A stretch of DNA of 10,510 nt from Thermoprotei archaeon (GTDB taxonomy: Archaea > Thermoproteota > Thermoprotei > Thermofilales > Thermofilaceae). The notes beneath the pieces were generated by a model. That model ran no database searches. It was not told the DNA's origin and was given only the letters and a program-made list of their open reading frames with translations. Of this stretch, positions 4,889-10,403 are shown piece by piece. The first letter of the stretch is position 1; every line of letters begins with the position of its first letter. Location: assembly GCA_003649495.1 (NCBI GenBank), contig QMRZ01000040.1, positions 1 to 10,510 of the forward strand, given 5' to 3'. The translations under genes and the position numbers were made by a program.

Positions 4889-5157
4889 TTGAGTAGGAAT
4901 ATGGCGGTCACGTAGAGGCCCAGCGCGTATACGAATATGTCCTTATACGCGTTATCGGATAAGTGCCAGTCCTCGTTGACCTCGTAGATTATGAATGCCA
5001 GGAAGAGCAGGGCTGAGAGCAGGGGGTGCCTAGTGCTGACGATGGCGGTTATGCACCCCGCTAGGAAGTGCGACAAGTTGCACAGCATGGAGTAGAGGAC
5101 CCTAGCCACCCTCTCGTTCGCCCAGAACGTCAGGAGGTTGTGGCCCACGCGACTCAC
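4885..5157 (-). CDS. Small three-helix membrane protein
   Basis: 90 aa, family not recognised. An amphipathic N-terminus (NLLTFWANERVARVLYSML) precedes three membrane segments: about 28-42 (LSHFLAGCITAIVS), 45-60 (PLLSALLFLAFIIYEV) and 73-89 (DIFVYALGLYVTAIFLL). The connecting loop NEDWHLSDNAYKD is polar and acidic; the (Y/E)-E-DW...D-AYxDI pattern resembles loops of small membrane proteins coded by phages and archaeal viruses, though I cannot name one. GTG at 5157 overlaps the TGA of the preceding 57-aa membrane gene (GTGA). It is the last gene of the four-gene transglutaminase-like operon. A holin-like role is a guess from size and context only. Confidence 0.75.
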   Translation of the reverse strand: MSRVGHNLLTFWANERVARVLYSMLCNLSHFLAGCITAIVSTRHPLLSALLFLAFIIYEVNEDWHLSDNAYKDIFVYALGLYVTAIFLLN

Positions 5158-5327
5158 CCGCCCTTAAGCTTCTTGACTATTATGGGCTCGGCCCTGCCGA
5201 AGTAGTAGCCTATTATCGCGAACAGCACGCCCGAGAGGAGGGAGTTGTCCACCTTATCGAGGAGCCTGAGGACTGACACCGCCACTATTATGGATATGGC
5301 CACCGCCAGCCTATAGATCTCCCTCAC
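5154..5327 (-). CDS. 57-aa two-helix membrane protein (too short for usual ORF cut-offs)
   Basis: An open frame from GTG 5327 to TGA 5154-5156. Helix 1 is about 5-22 (YRLAVAISIIVAVSVLRL), a polar turn LDKVDNS, helix 2 about 29-44 (SLLSGVLFAIIGYYFG), then a basic tail (RAEPIIVKKLKGG). The GYYFGR ending of helix 2 is common in tiny phage and virus membrane proteins. Its start lies within the 3' end of the 46-aa gene (17-base overlap), preceded by GGCGGAGGG as ribosome site, and its stop overlaps the next GTG. Both junctions and the codon use support it being real. It would sit in the cytoplasmic membrane; function unknown. Confidence 0.75.
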   Translation of the reverse strand: MREIYRLAVAISIIVAVSVLRLLDKVDNSLLSGVLFAIIGYYFGRAEPIIVKKLKGG

Positions 5328-5451
5328 GCCCTCCGCCCTTCCTGCCTAGGAGGGGGTTGTCGGACTTCTTGAAGGCGAGGATGATCGCCTTGGCCTTCTC
5401 CTTGGTCTCCGTGGTCTTGAAGACCAATACTTTCACCCTCCTCTCTCTCAC
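5311..5451 (-). CDS. 46-aa basic hypothetical protein
   Basis: Begins at GTG 5451 inside the GTGA junction with the end of the transglutaminase-like gene, ends at TAG 5311-5313. A strand-like start (RVKVLVFKTTE) is followed by a Lys-rich helix (TKEKAKAIILAFKKSD) and a flexible Gly/Arg end (RKGGGREGDL). No family recognised. A longer frame reaching to 5502 exists but overlaps the preceding gene by over 50 bases and lacks support. The last 17 bases also encode the start of the next gene. Probably a small cytoplasmic partner of the other products of this operon. Confidence 0.65.
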   Translation of the reverse strand: MRERRVKVLVFKTTETKEKAKAIILAFKKSDNPLLGRKGGGREGDL

Positions 5452-6173
5452 CTCTTGATCACCTTGGCTATGAGCGGCGATATCTCCCGGTACGTGTCCC
5501 ATATGTACCGCTGTTTAATAAGTTCTGCCCTCTTCAACTCCCTCCTCCTCCTCCCGTAAAAGCTTATGAGGGGGGCGAGGGGCTTGTGCTCTATGTACTT
5601 TAGGTGGTTGAACTCGGCGTACTTATCATACCTGATGCCGTACTTGCCAGAGTAGGCGTCCTCCGCCAGCATTATGTTGTTGACGCCCTTCTCGTGGATG
5701 GTGGTCTCCAGGACGTACCTAGTGCCGTCAAGGGTGAACTCCGTCCAGGCGTGGTAGCCGAGCAACTTGCCCCTCCTGTCGTAGATGGCGCCCAGGGCCA
5801 CCACGGAGTCGATGCCCAGCCTTATCAGCGCGGATGTGGCGACCGCAGAGGTGTCTATGCAGATGCCGAACTTCATCGTTATGCACTCGCCTGGGAACAG
5901 CCACATGTAGGGCACGCACCTCTTGAAGTGGTATGACCCTATCCCCTTGCGACTCTTCAGGAGCTGACCATCCGCTGACGGTTGCCCCCTCCAGTCGAGG
6001 GGGTAGTAGAACTCATCCCTTATCCACCTAGCCACGTTGAGGACCCTCTGCTCGGCAGACGGGGCGCGTAGCCTGTCGGCGGATGCGACCACCTCGTAGG
6101 TGTCGGGCCTCACGAACTCGGTTATGTAGTACTTGTCCCCAAACCTCCAGTCTATGACCGGGACCTCCATCAT
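5448..6173 (-). CDS. Transglutaminase-like (papain-fold) protein
   Basis: 241 aa. The core matches the transglutaminase-like superfamily of cysteine proteases and amide transferases: catalytic Cys105 in KFGICIDTSAVATSALIRLGI, followed by the strand VVALGAIYDRRGKLL, then His141 in GYHAWTEF and an acidic partner, probably Glu156, in TRYVLETTIH (many family members have Asp). The helix before Cys (ARWIRDEFYYPLDW) is also typical. The C-terminal 70 residues (YGIRYDKYAEF, YGRRRRELKRAELIKQRY) are basic and unassigned. No signal peptide is visible, so it acts in the cytoplasm or in a particle. ATG at 6173 or 6170; a TATA box at 6203-6210 gives a leader of under 15 bases. It heads a four-gene operon with two small membrane proteins, which may point to envelope, maturation or exit functions; this is inference. 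Confidence 0.75.
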   Translation of the reverse strand: MMEVPVIDWRFGDKYYITEFVRPDTYEVVASADRLRAPSAEQRVLNVARWIRDEFYYPLDWRGQPSADGQLLKSRKGIGSYHFKRCVPYMWLFPGECITMKFGICIDTSAVATSALIRLGIDSVVALGAIYDRRGKLLGYHAWTEFTLDGTRYVLETTIHEKGVNNIMLAEDAYSGKYGIRYDKYAEFNHLKYIEHKPLAPLISFYGRRRRELKRAELIKQRYIWDTYREISPLIAKVIKR

Positions 6174-6200
6174 GCAGGATCGTTGACATCATCCGCCCAG

Positions 6201-6212
6201 GACTTTTATAGT
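6201..6212 (-). promoter_or_regulatory. TATA box for the transglutaminase-like operon
   Basis: On the minus strand ACTATAAAAGTC, in the gap after the TGA of the 6216-6482 gene. It predicts transcript start near 6180, a few bases before the ATG at 6173. Confidence 0.55.
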
Positions 6213-6215
6213 TAA

Positions 6216-6482
6216 TCACGCTATGTACTTAAGCTCCCTGGCGTCTGGCGTCATCATCTGTTGCACCGCCATGGAGAGCACGAAGGCCTTGCAGACCTCT
6301 AGTGAGCCTATGGCGAGACCGTGGGGTATCTTGGAGACGCCGAGCAGGCGCAGGATTATGTAGATGAGCGTGGCCGCCTTGACCTCGTTATTGTCTATTT
6401 TCTCCAGCTTCTTGGATAGCTCCGTCAAAAGGGGCGTGACCTCCTTTATCGCCCTATCAACCTCTCTGTCCACCTTATTCAT
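6216..6482 (-). CDS. Hypothetical 88-aa helical protein
   Basis: Not recognised. Residues 4-32 form a charged, coiled-coil-like helix (DREVDRAIKEVTPLLTELSK, KLEKID), followed by a hydrophobic helix (VKAATLIYIILRLLGVS, 34-50) and another (SLEVCKAFVLSMAVQQMM, 60-77). The hydrophobic parts are short and interrupted by charges, so a soluble helical bundle is more likely than a membrane protein. ATG at 6482 lies about 23 bases from the centre of a TATA-like box at 6501-6510, giving a leaderless message separate from the large operon that ends at 6516. The downstream gap contains the next promoter. Confidence 0.7.
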   Translation of the reverse strand: MNKVDREVDRAIKEVTPLLTELSKKLEKIDNNEVKAATLIYIILRLLGVSKIPHGLAIGSLEVCKAFVLSMAVQQMMTPDARELKYIA

Positions 6483-6500
6483 GGGAGAAAAGTGGATGCC

Positions 6501-6511
6501 AATAATATAGC
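6501..6511 (-). promoter_or_regulatory. TATA box for the 88-aa protein gene
   Basis: On the minus strand GCTATATTATT, directly after the stop of the FkbM gene (6516-6518) and about 23 bases before the ATG at 6482. Confidence 0.5.
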
Positions 6512-6515
6512 GTTA

Positions 6516-7373
6516 TCACTCAATCACGGCCTCGGCCCAATCCGCCTCTTTCTCTATGTGCTCTGGCAACTCCTCTATGAAGTCCACCAGGCACATGCCC
6601 CACCACCAGGTCTTGGGCAGGCCGTGGTACCAGGCCCTCCCCTCCTGGAGGTTCTTGAAGCACAGATTGACGTAGTGGCGCCAGAGCGCGTACTTAAGCT
6701 CGTCCATGCGCTTGGAGAGGAGGGCGACCTTGGGGACCCAGAGCCTGTGGACGTCGGTGATCACCAGGGGGACGTAGCCCAGTCGCGCCATGAGCGCCTC
6801 GCACTTCTCGTAGAGCCCCTTGCACTGCTCAGCCCAGTCTGGCCTGAAGTCGTGGTGCTCCACCAGCACGTATGGAGCGCAGAGCTTCAAGGTGCCCTCA
6901 GCGCCCCTGAGCACCTCAAGCTCATAGCCCTCCACGTCTATTTTGATGATGTTGGGAGTGATGAACAGCTCGTCCATGCTCACGACTTCAACTGCCACGC
7001 TGGACTCGGCGCCACGCCTCGGCAACAGGGATGAAGATAGCTTATCTATGTGAAGCTCCAGGGCTCCGCGCCCAACGCCCAGCGCCACGGGCCACACCTT
7101 GACGTTCTCACAGCCGTTCAGCTCCAAGTTGCGCGATAGGATGCGCCTGACGCTGGGGTTGGGCTCGAAGGCGTGGACGCGCTTAACGCGTTTAGACATC
7201 CGCACCGCGTAGTAGCCCAGGCCAGCGCCCACGTCAACAAATGTGTAATCCTCCCTGGCCAGGCTGTAGAGGGTCCTGAGGACCCCTATCTCAGCCTTGC
7301 CCAGGACCTCCGTGTGCCAGGGCTCGGAGATGAACCACCTGAAGCCATCCCACGACACGTATACGTCGGGCAC
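6516..7373 (-). CDS. FkbM-family SAM-dependent methyltransferase
   Basis: 285 aa. The FkbM family transfers methyl from S-adenosylmethionine, typically to hydroxyl groups of sugars or other small natural products. Seen: SAM motif I TFVDVGAGLGYYAVRM (44-59), the acidic ribose-binding strand VHAFEPNP (66-73), NLELNGCENVKVWPVAL (82-98), SMDEL (132-136) and the FkbM hallmark IIKIDVEGYELEVLRGAEG (142-160), followed by YVLVEHHD. Residues from about 180 to the end are an unassigned Trp- and acid-rich extension (YHGLPKTWWWGMCLVDFIEE). GTG 7373 is chosen over the longer frame to 7436, because it is eight bases after a GGAGGTG ribosome site inside the preceding gene. It ends the large minus operon, directly downstream of a sulfatase-superfamily gene; both probably act on the same glycan or lipid headgroup. 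Confidence 0.85.
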   Translation of the reverse strand: MPDVYVSWDGFRWFISEPWHTEVLGKAEIGVLRTLYSLAREDYTFVDVGAGLGYYAVRMSKRVKRVHAFEPNPSVRRILSRNLELNGCENVKVWPVALGVGRGALELHIDKLSSSLLPRRGAESSVAVEVVSMDELFITPNIIKIDVEGYELEVLRGAEGTLKLCAPYVLVEHHDFRPDWAEQCKGLYEKCEALMARLGYVPLVITDVHRLWVPKVALLSKRMDELKYALWRHYVNLCFKNLQEGRAWYHGLPKTWWWGMCLVDFIEELPEHIEKEADWAEAVIE

Positions 7374-7375
7374 GG

Positions 7376-8068
7376 CTACGCCACCTCCAGCACCGTGAAT
7401 GGCACCAGCCTGACCTCCCACTCCTCCATGCCACACGGGTGCGAGAACACGGGCCTGTCCTGTGGCCTCAAGGGCTCCCCCAGCCCCTCACCGTGGTCGC
7501 TGGTTATCACGACCCTGCCCCTGAGGAGGGGCAAGATCCTCTCCAGCTCCTCTATGACCAGCCTTAGGTTGCCCTCGTAGCTCTTGGACAGGGTGCCCTC
7601 CCTCTTGGCCTTCATGAATAGCAGGGTGGTGCGGATCTGCGGGGATAGCTCCCTGGTCCTCACGTCCTTGAAGATGCCAGCATTCAACTTTGGCTCGCCT
7701 ATGTGGGGGTGGTGGGGCTGTAGGAACCAGAGGATCTTGCGCCTAAACTTCAGTATCTTGCCGTAATTGTGCCTCAGCGCCCTAGAGACGTACCAGGGGG
7801 GGCACGTGTTGAGCCTGTAGTCGAAACCAGCGTCTATGACCTCCGTGAACTTGTCCTTGCGCGAGAGCACGAAGGGGTGCCCCGTCACCACTACTGAGTC
7901 CGGTATTGGTCTCAACCAGTCCAGGAAAGCTATGGTGCAACTGGCGGGGGAGACTCTGGGCTCCACCTTGCTACGTCTCCAGAGGCGCTTGAAGTAGTCA
8001 TACCTGCACGCATCGAGTATGATCAGCCAGTCCCAGTAGAAGTCCAGCCTGAGGGGCCTGGGGTTCAT
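7376..8068 (-). CDS. Sulfatase/alkaline-phosphatase superfamily protein
   Basis: 230 aa, short for this superfamily (usually 400 or more). Metal-site motifs are visible: WLIILDACRYDYFKRLW with Asp19 and the D-A-x-R-x-D pattern of archaeal sulfatase-like proteins; a candidate nucleophile region SPASCTIAFL (Cys44/Thr45, in place of CxPxR); HHPHIG (119-124); VVITSDHGEGLGE (186-198) with Asp191 and His192; and SHPCGMEEWEVRLVPF with His210. Members hydrolyse sulfate or phosphate esters or move phospho-alcohol head groups. There is no signal peptide, so the substrate is probably cytoplasmic. ATG 8068 overlaps the stop of the zinc-finger gene (ATGA). Pairing with FkbM suggests tailoring of a sugar or lipid-linked molecule. 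The missing CxPxR makes true sulfatase activity less likely than a phospho-transfer or hydrolase role. Confidence 0.8.
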   Translation of the reverse strand: MNPRPLRLDFYWDWLIILDACRYDYFKRLWRRSKVEPRVSPASCTIAFLDWLRPIPDSVVVTGHPFVLSRKDKFTEVIDAGFDYRLNTCPPWYVSRALRHNYGKILKFRRKILWFLQPHHPHIGEPKLNAGIFKDVRTRELSPQIRTTLLFMKAKREGTLSKSYEGNLRLVIEELERILPLLRGRVVITSDHGEGLGEPLRPQDRPVFSHPCGMEEWEVRLVPFTVLEVA

Positions 8069-8466
8069 GACCTCCCACCCTCCACCTCCCGCTTCAGTAC
8101 TCTCCTGCCCTTCATGGTTATGTACCAGACGGGGGTCTTGCGGAATCTATACATCATGCGATCCCTGTCCCACAGGGCAACCTCCTCCATCTCGCACTCT
8201 ATGAGACCCATGCCCGCCAGCTCGGATAACCTGCCTGAGAGGGAGTTGCCAGAGACCCTTATGCCCTTCTCGAACAGGTAACCCTGGATCTTGCGCTTGG
8301 GCATGGCCCCGTGCTCGTACAGTATCTTCAGTATCTCCCTATGCAGGGGGGAGAGCTTCCGTATCTTGTGGGCGTAGTGGGCGCCCATGCCCTTCCTCCG
8401 CTCCCTGGGGACCTTGACCGTGAAGGTCTTACCGCAGTATGGGCACTTGACCATTATGATAGGCAC
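8065..8466 (-). CDS. C2H2-type zinc finger plus winged-helix protein
   Basis: 133 aa. The N-terminus has CPYCGKTF (Cys8, Cys11) followed by AHYAHK (His30, His33), giving Cys-x2-Cys-x18-His-x2-His, a likely single zinc site. Residues 38-100 form a winged helix: LSPLHREILKILYEHG, MPKRKIQGYLFEKG, the recognition helix SGNSLSGRLSELAGMG, then the wing LIECEMEEVALWD; strands TPVWYITMKGRRVL close it. This is a DNA-binding layout. It follows the cytosine methyltransferase gene by six bases, with AGAGGGGTGA as ribosome site for GTG 8466. It may be a regulator, or could supply DNA contacts to the methyltransferase, which lacks an obvious target-recognition domain; the second idea is inference. Confidence 0.75.
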   Translation of the reverse strand: MPIIMVKCPYCGKTFTVKVPRERRKGMGAHYAHKIRKLSPLHREILKILYEHGAMPKRKIQGYLFEKGIRVSGNSLSGRLSELAGMGLIECEMEEVALWDRDRMMYRFRKTPVWYITMKGRRVLKREVEGGRS

Positions 8467-8472
8467 CCCATC

Positions 8473-9210
8473 TCACCCCTCTGGCGTTATGAAGGCGGAT
8501 TTGCGGTATATAGCGATGATCCGTCGCCGGCGCTGAGGTATGACGGAAGACATGTCGTGAACCTCCACCCTCCAGCCGTGCCTCGACAGCACTTCCTTGA
8601 TCTTGTTGGCGACCACGTTCTCGTATAATGCAAGCGACGGGTTATACTCACGTATAAATTCCAGATACCACTTGGTTAGTGGAAGGGTGCCCCTAAGCTC
8701 CACGCCATACCTGAGGCTGAGCGCCCTTAACACGGAATAGTCCTCGCAAGGCGGGCTGGCGGTTATCACGTCAAACTTATCGCTTGGCTCGTACTTCCTG
8801 ACGTCGCCCCAGACCACGTTGAACTCGAAGTCATCCACGTGCCCCTCTATCAACCTCTTCAGTTGCTTGAAGTTGACCTCCAGGTACTGGCACTTGCGCC
8901 TGTCTATCTCCACCATCTCTATGTACTTACAATTACCTGAGAGGATGAAACCGAGCCCCCAGCCGCCTATCCCCGCGAACAAGTCTAGGAGCTTGCCCTT
9001 GACCTTGAACTGCATGAATAGGTGTCTAGCGTACAGCGGGGGCATCGCCTCCCCCAGCCACTTCCACCTCACGCTCTCCTCGCTGGGAAAGCGCCAGAAT
9101 GGCGGGAAGGTCTGGGCGTAGAGGGCCGCTTTAAATGACTTGACATCGGGTCTAAACCTGTAGGAGCGCCCGCTTGGGTGCCAGCTATCCGACGTTATCG
9201 TGTACCACAT
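8473..9210 (-). CDS. Circularly permuted C5-cytosine DNA methyltransferase
   Basis: 245 aa. It methylates C5 of cytosine through a covalent Cys intermediate. Motifs in the order found: a IX-like segment SFKAALYAQTFPPFWRFP (25-42), X-like RWKWLGEAMPPLYARHLF (48-65), then I LLDLFAGIGGWGLGF (74-88), II VEIDRRKCQYLEVNF, the GDV strand (135-137), IV ITASPPCEDYS with catalytic Cys155, VI YENVV (Glu197), and VIII IPQRRRRIIAIYRK (224-237). Standard enzymes carry IX and X after VIII; M.BssHII is a known permuted case. Between VIII and the end there are only about 10 residues and before IX about 24, so no target-recognition domain is visible. The ATG at 9210 overlaps the preceding gene by 16 bases and follows GGGGGGTGAG. 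No restriction endonuclease is adjacent, so self-protection or regulation fits better than a restriction system. Confidence 0.88.
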   Translation of the reverse strand: MWYTITSDSWHPSGRSYRFRPDVKSFKAALYAQTFPPFWRFPSEESVRWKWLGEAMPPLYARHLFMQFKVKGKLLDLFAGIGGWGLGFILSGNCKYIEMVEIDRRKCQYLEVNFKQLKRLIEGHVDDFEFNVVWGDVRKYEPSDKFDVITASPPCEDYSVLRALSLRYGVELRGTLPLTKWYLEFIREYNPSLALYENVVANKIKEVLSRHGWRVEVHDMSSVIPQRRRRIIAIYRKSAFITPEG

Positions 9211-9425
9211 GCGGTCTCACCCCCCTTTATCCACTTAAGCACCCTAAGGGCGAAACGGAGGCAATCAATATCGTAGAAACTATCGCTACAGATGTATGGC
9301 TCCTCTATCACGCCTAGCTCGAATAACATATTCACCACCCTTGTAATGGATATCTCATCCTCCTCCAAGCTCTCAAGTATCCTCTCTATCAGCTCAAACC
9401 TCTCCCTGAATTCATCCTCCCTCAT
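9195..9425 (-). CDS. Hypothetical 76-aa acidic helical protein
   Basis: No family recognised. The first half is an acidic helix (DEFRERFELIERILESLEED), followed by EISITRVVNMLFELGVIEEP, which looks like a helix-turn-helix or small helical hairpin, and a C-terminal helix (DCLRFALRVLKWIKGG) with Cys at the loop (YICSDSFYDIDC). ATG 9425 comes four bases after the TGA of the membrane gene at 9430. Its 3' end overlaps the methyltransferase start by 16 bases, so the two are translated together. A role as methyltransferase partner is possible from position only. Confidence 0.7.
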   Translation of the reverse strand: MREDEFRERFELIERILESLEEDEISITRVVNMLFELGVIEEPYICSDSFYDIDCLRFALRVLKWIKGGETACGTR

Positions 9426-9429
9426 CCCA

Positions 9430-9588
9430 TCACCCCCCCACTTTCTTCGCCAACCACTCCAAGAGGCGGGCTAGCAACTTGAGGACGAGGGCCGTCGCCA
9501 CCATCATGGAGGTGATCAGCAACGCCATTAGCAGGACGCCCGACGAGATCGCTAGGAGCAACTTTAGGGTGAACCAGGGGTCGCTCAT
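9430..9588 (-). CDS. 52-aa membrane protein with amphipathic C-terminus
   Basis: An open frame from ATG 9588, in an ATGA overlap with the previous gene, to TGA 9430-9432. After MSDPWFTLK comes one long hydrophobic helix or a tight hairpin (LLLAISSGVLLMALLITSMM, VATALVLKLL, about 9-40), then an amphipathic basic helix (ARLLEWLAKKVGG). A much longer frame in the same phase runs to 10245, but it has no coding character upstream of this ATG and is covered by two genes in other frames. Family unknown; likely works with the cysteine-rich membrane protein coded just before it. Confidence 0.7.
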   Translation of the reverse strand: MSDPWFTLKLLLAISSGVLLMALLITSMMVATALVLKLLARLLEWLAKKVGG

Positions 9589-9839
9589 CGGCACGCTCCC
9601 ACCCCTATGCACTCGCATATGGACACTGATAGCGCTATCAGGACCACTAGGGAGGTGAAGAGGAGTATCAACGTGAAGACCACTAGGATCACTATCTTCA
9701 GGGCCTCCTCGCTGAGGGGGAAGACGCCCCTGAGCCTCTCCACGTTCTCCATGACGAAGTGGTAGGCGCAACACACGGATATCACTATGGCCACGAAGTT
9801 GATGAGCAAGACGCAAGCCCACAGGCACGCCCTCTCCAC
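9585..9839 (-). CDS. Cysteine-rich two-helix membrane protein
   Basis: 84 aa, unknown family. Helix 1 spans about 5-28 (CLWACVLLINFVAIVISVCC), a polar stretch of about 18 residues follows (ENVERLRGVFPLSEEALK), and helix 2 spans about 48-74 (KIVILVVFTLILLFTSLVVL, IALS). Seven cysteines (5, 9, 23, 24, 75, 77, 83) cluster at the ends of the helices, which is unusual for a protein this small and could mean disulfides or metal binding. GTG 9839 lies six bases after the stop of the zinc protein, with GTGAGGGGAG as ribosome site. Its stop overlaps the next start (ATGA). Confidence 0.75.
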   Translation of the reverse strand: MERACLWACVLLINFVAIVISVCCAYHFVMENVERLRGVFPLSEEALKIVILVVFTLILLFTSLVVLIALSVSICECIGVGACR

Positions 9840-9845
9840 CTCCCC

Positions 9846-10400
9846 TCACCCCTCCCGCTTGCCAACTTCCCAAGCCAGGACCCGCAGGGGGAGCATGACG
9901 AGGTAGGGCCTCGCCAGGGGGTCCTTGGGGATGGCGTCGAACACGTAGCCAGTAGTGTTGCCGAACTCGTGCGAGTTGTAGACCTTGGTGATCTTGCTCC
10001 TGTACGCTATATACTTGCTCAGCCACTCCCTCAGCGATGCGAGGCTCCAGAACACTATGGGGGTGCCCATGTAGGCGAGGTGGAAGTCGTAGGCGGGCGT
10101 CGGCCCCAACATGTGCTCCAGCATGCGCTCCAGGTTCCTGAACTTGGGGTAGCACTCCGCGCAGATGTATATGTTGCCATACTTGTCGCGCCCCTCTATG
10201 AGGTATTCCGTCACCTCCTCCCACCCCCCATCCGTCTTGCCGCACCTCTTACACCGCTTCCGCTTCAGCACTAGGACCGTCTGACCGCAGACCGCGCACT
10301 TCTCGCTATCTATGACGTCCACGTCCCACTCGTGCTGGCACTCGCGCCCCCTCTCTTCCTCCTCCCCCCTCTCCTTCCTCCTCTTGAAGAGGCGCATCAC
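9846..10400 (-). CDS. Zinc-binding protein with two metal sites
   Basis: 184 aa. After a basic, charged start (RLFKRRKERGEEEERGRE), four pairs of ligands are visible: Cys21-x-His23 with Cys35-x2-Cys38 (CQHEW...CAVCGQ), and Cys50-x2-Cys53 with Cys80-x2-Cys83 (CKRCGK...CAECYP). These look like two zinc ribbons, the second resembling ribbons of small archaeal nucleic-acid-binding proteins. Residues 88-184 are a separate mixed domain (ERMLEHMLGPTPAYDFHLAY, GYVFDAIPKDPLARPYLVML) that I cannot assign. The start is GTG 10400 or ATG 10397, after GGGGTGAGAG, three bases past the stop of the upstream gene. No membrane segment. Nucleic-acid or protein binding is probable; a more exact role is not supported. 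Confidence 0.75.
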   Translation of the reverse strand: MMRLFKRRKERGEEEERGRECQHEWDVDVIDSEKCAVCGQTVLVLKRKRCKRCGKTDGGWEEVTEYLIEGRDKYGNIYICAECYPKFRNLERMLEHMLGPTPAYDFHLAYMGTPIVFWSLASLREWLSKYIAYRSKITKVYNSHEFGNTTGYVFDAIPKDPLARPYLVMLPLRVLAWEVGKREG

Positions 10401-10403
10401 CTC

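Noticed and set aside
6492..7034. Plus-strand frame of 180 codons, and a similar one at 9759-10274
   Set aside because: Both are antisense shadows of the FkbM and zinc-protein genes, rich in Val, Ala, His and Gln with no domain or start signal.
7374..7436. Longer start for the FkbM methyltransferase
   Set aside because: It adds a Gly-rich shadow stretch over the 3' end of the sulfatase-like gene; the GTG at 7373 has a well-spaced GGAGGTG.
8473..9210. Possible restriction-modification system
   Set aside because: No endonuclease motif is seen in neighbouring genes, and the only nuclease-like gene (2087-2377) is a distant Hjc in another operon.
9430..10245. Long 271-codon minus-strand frame
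   Set aside because: Upstream of the ATG at 9588 it is Gly/Arg/His-rich shadow sequence over the zinc protein and the Cys-rich membrane gene. Only the last 52 codons are credible.
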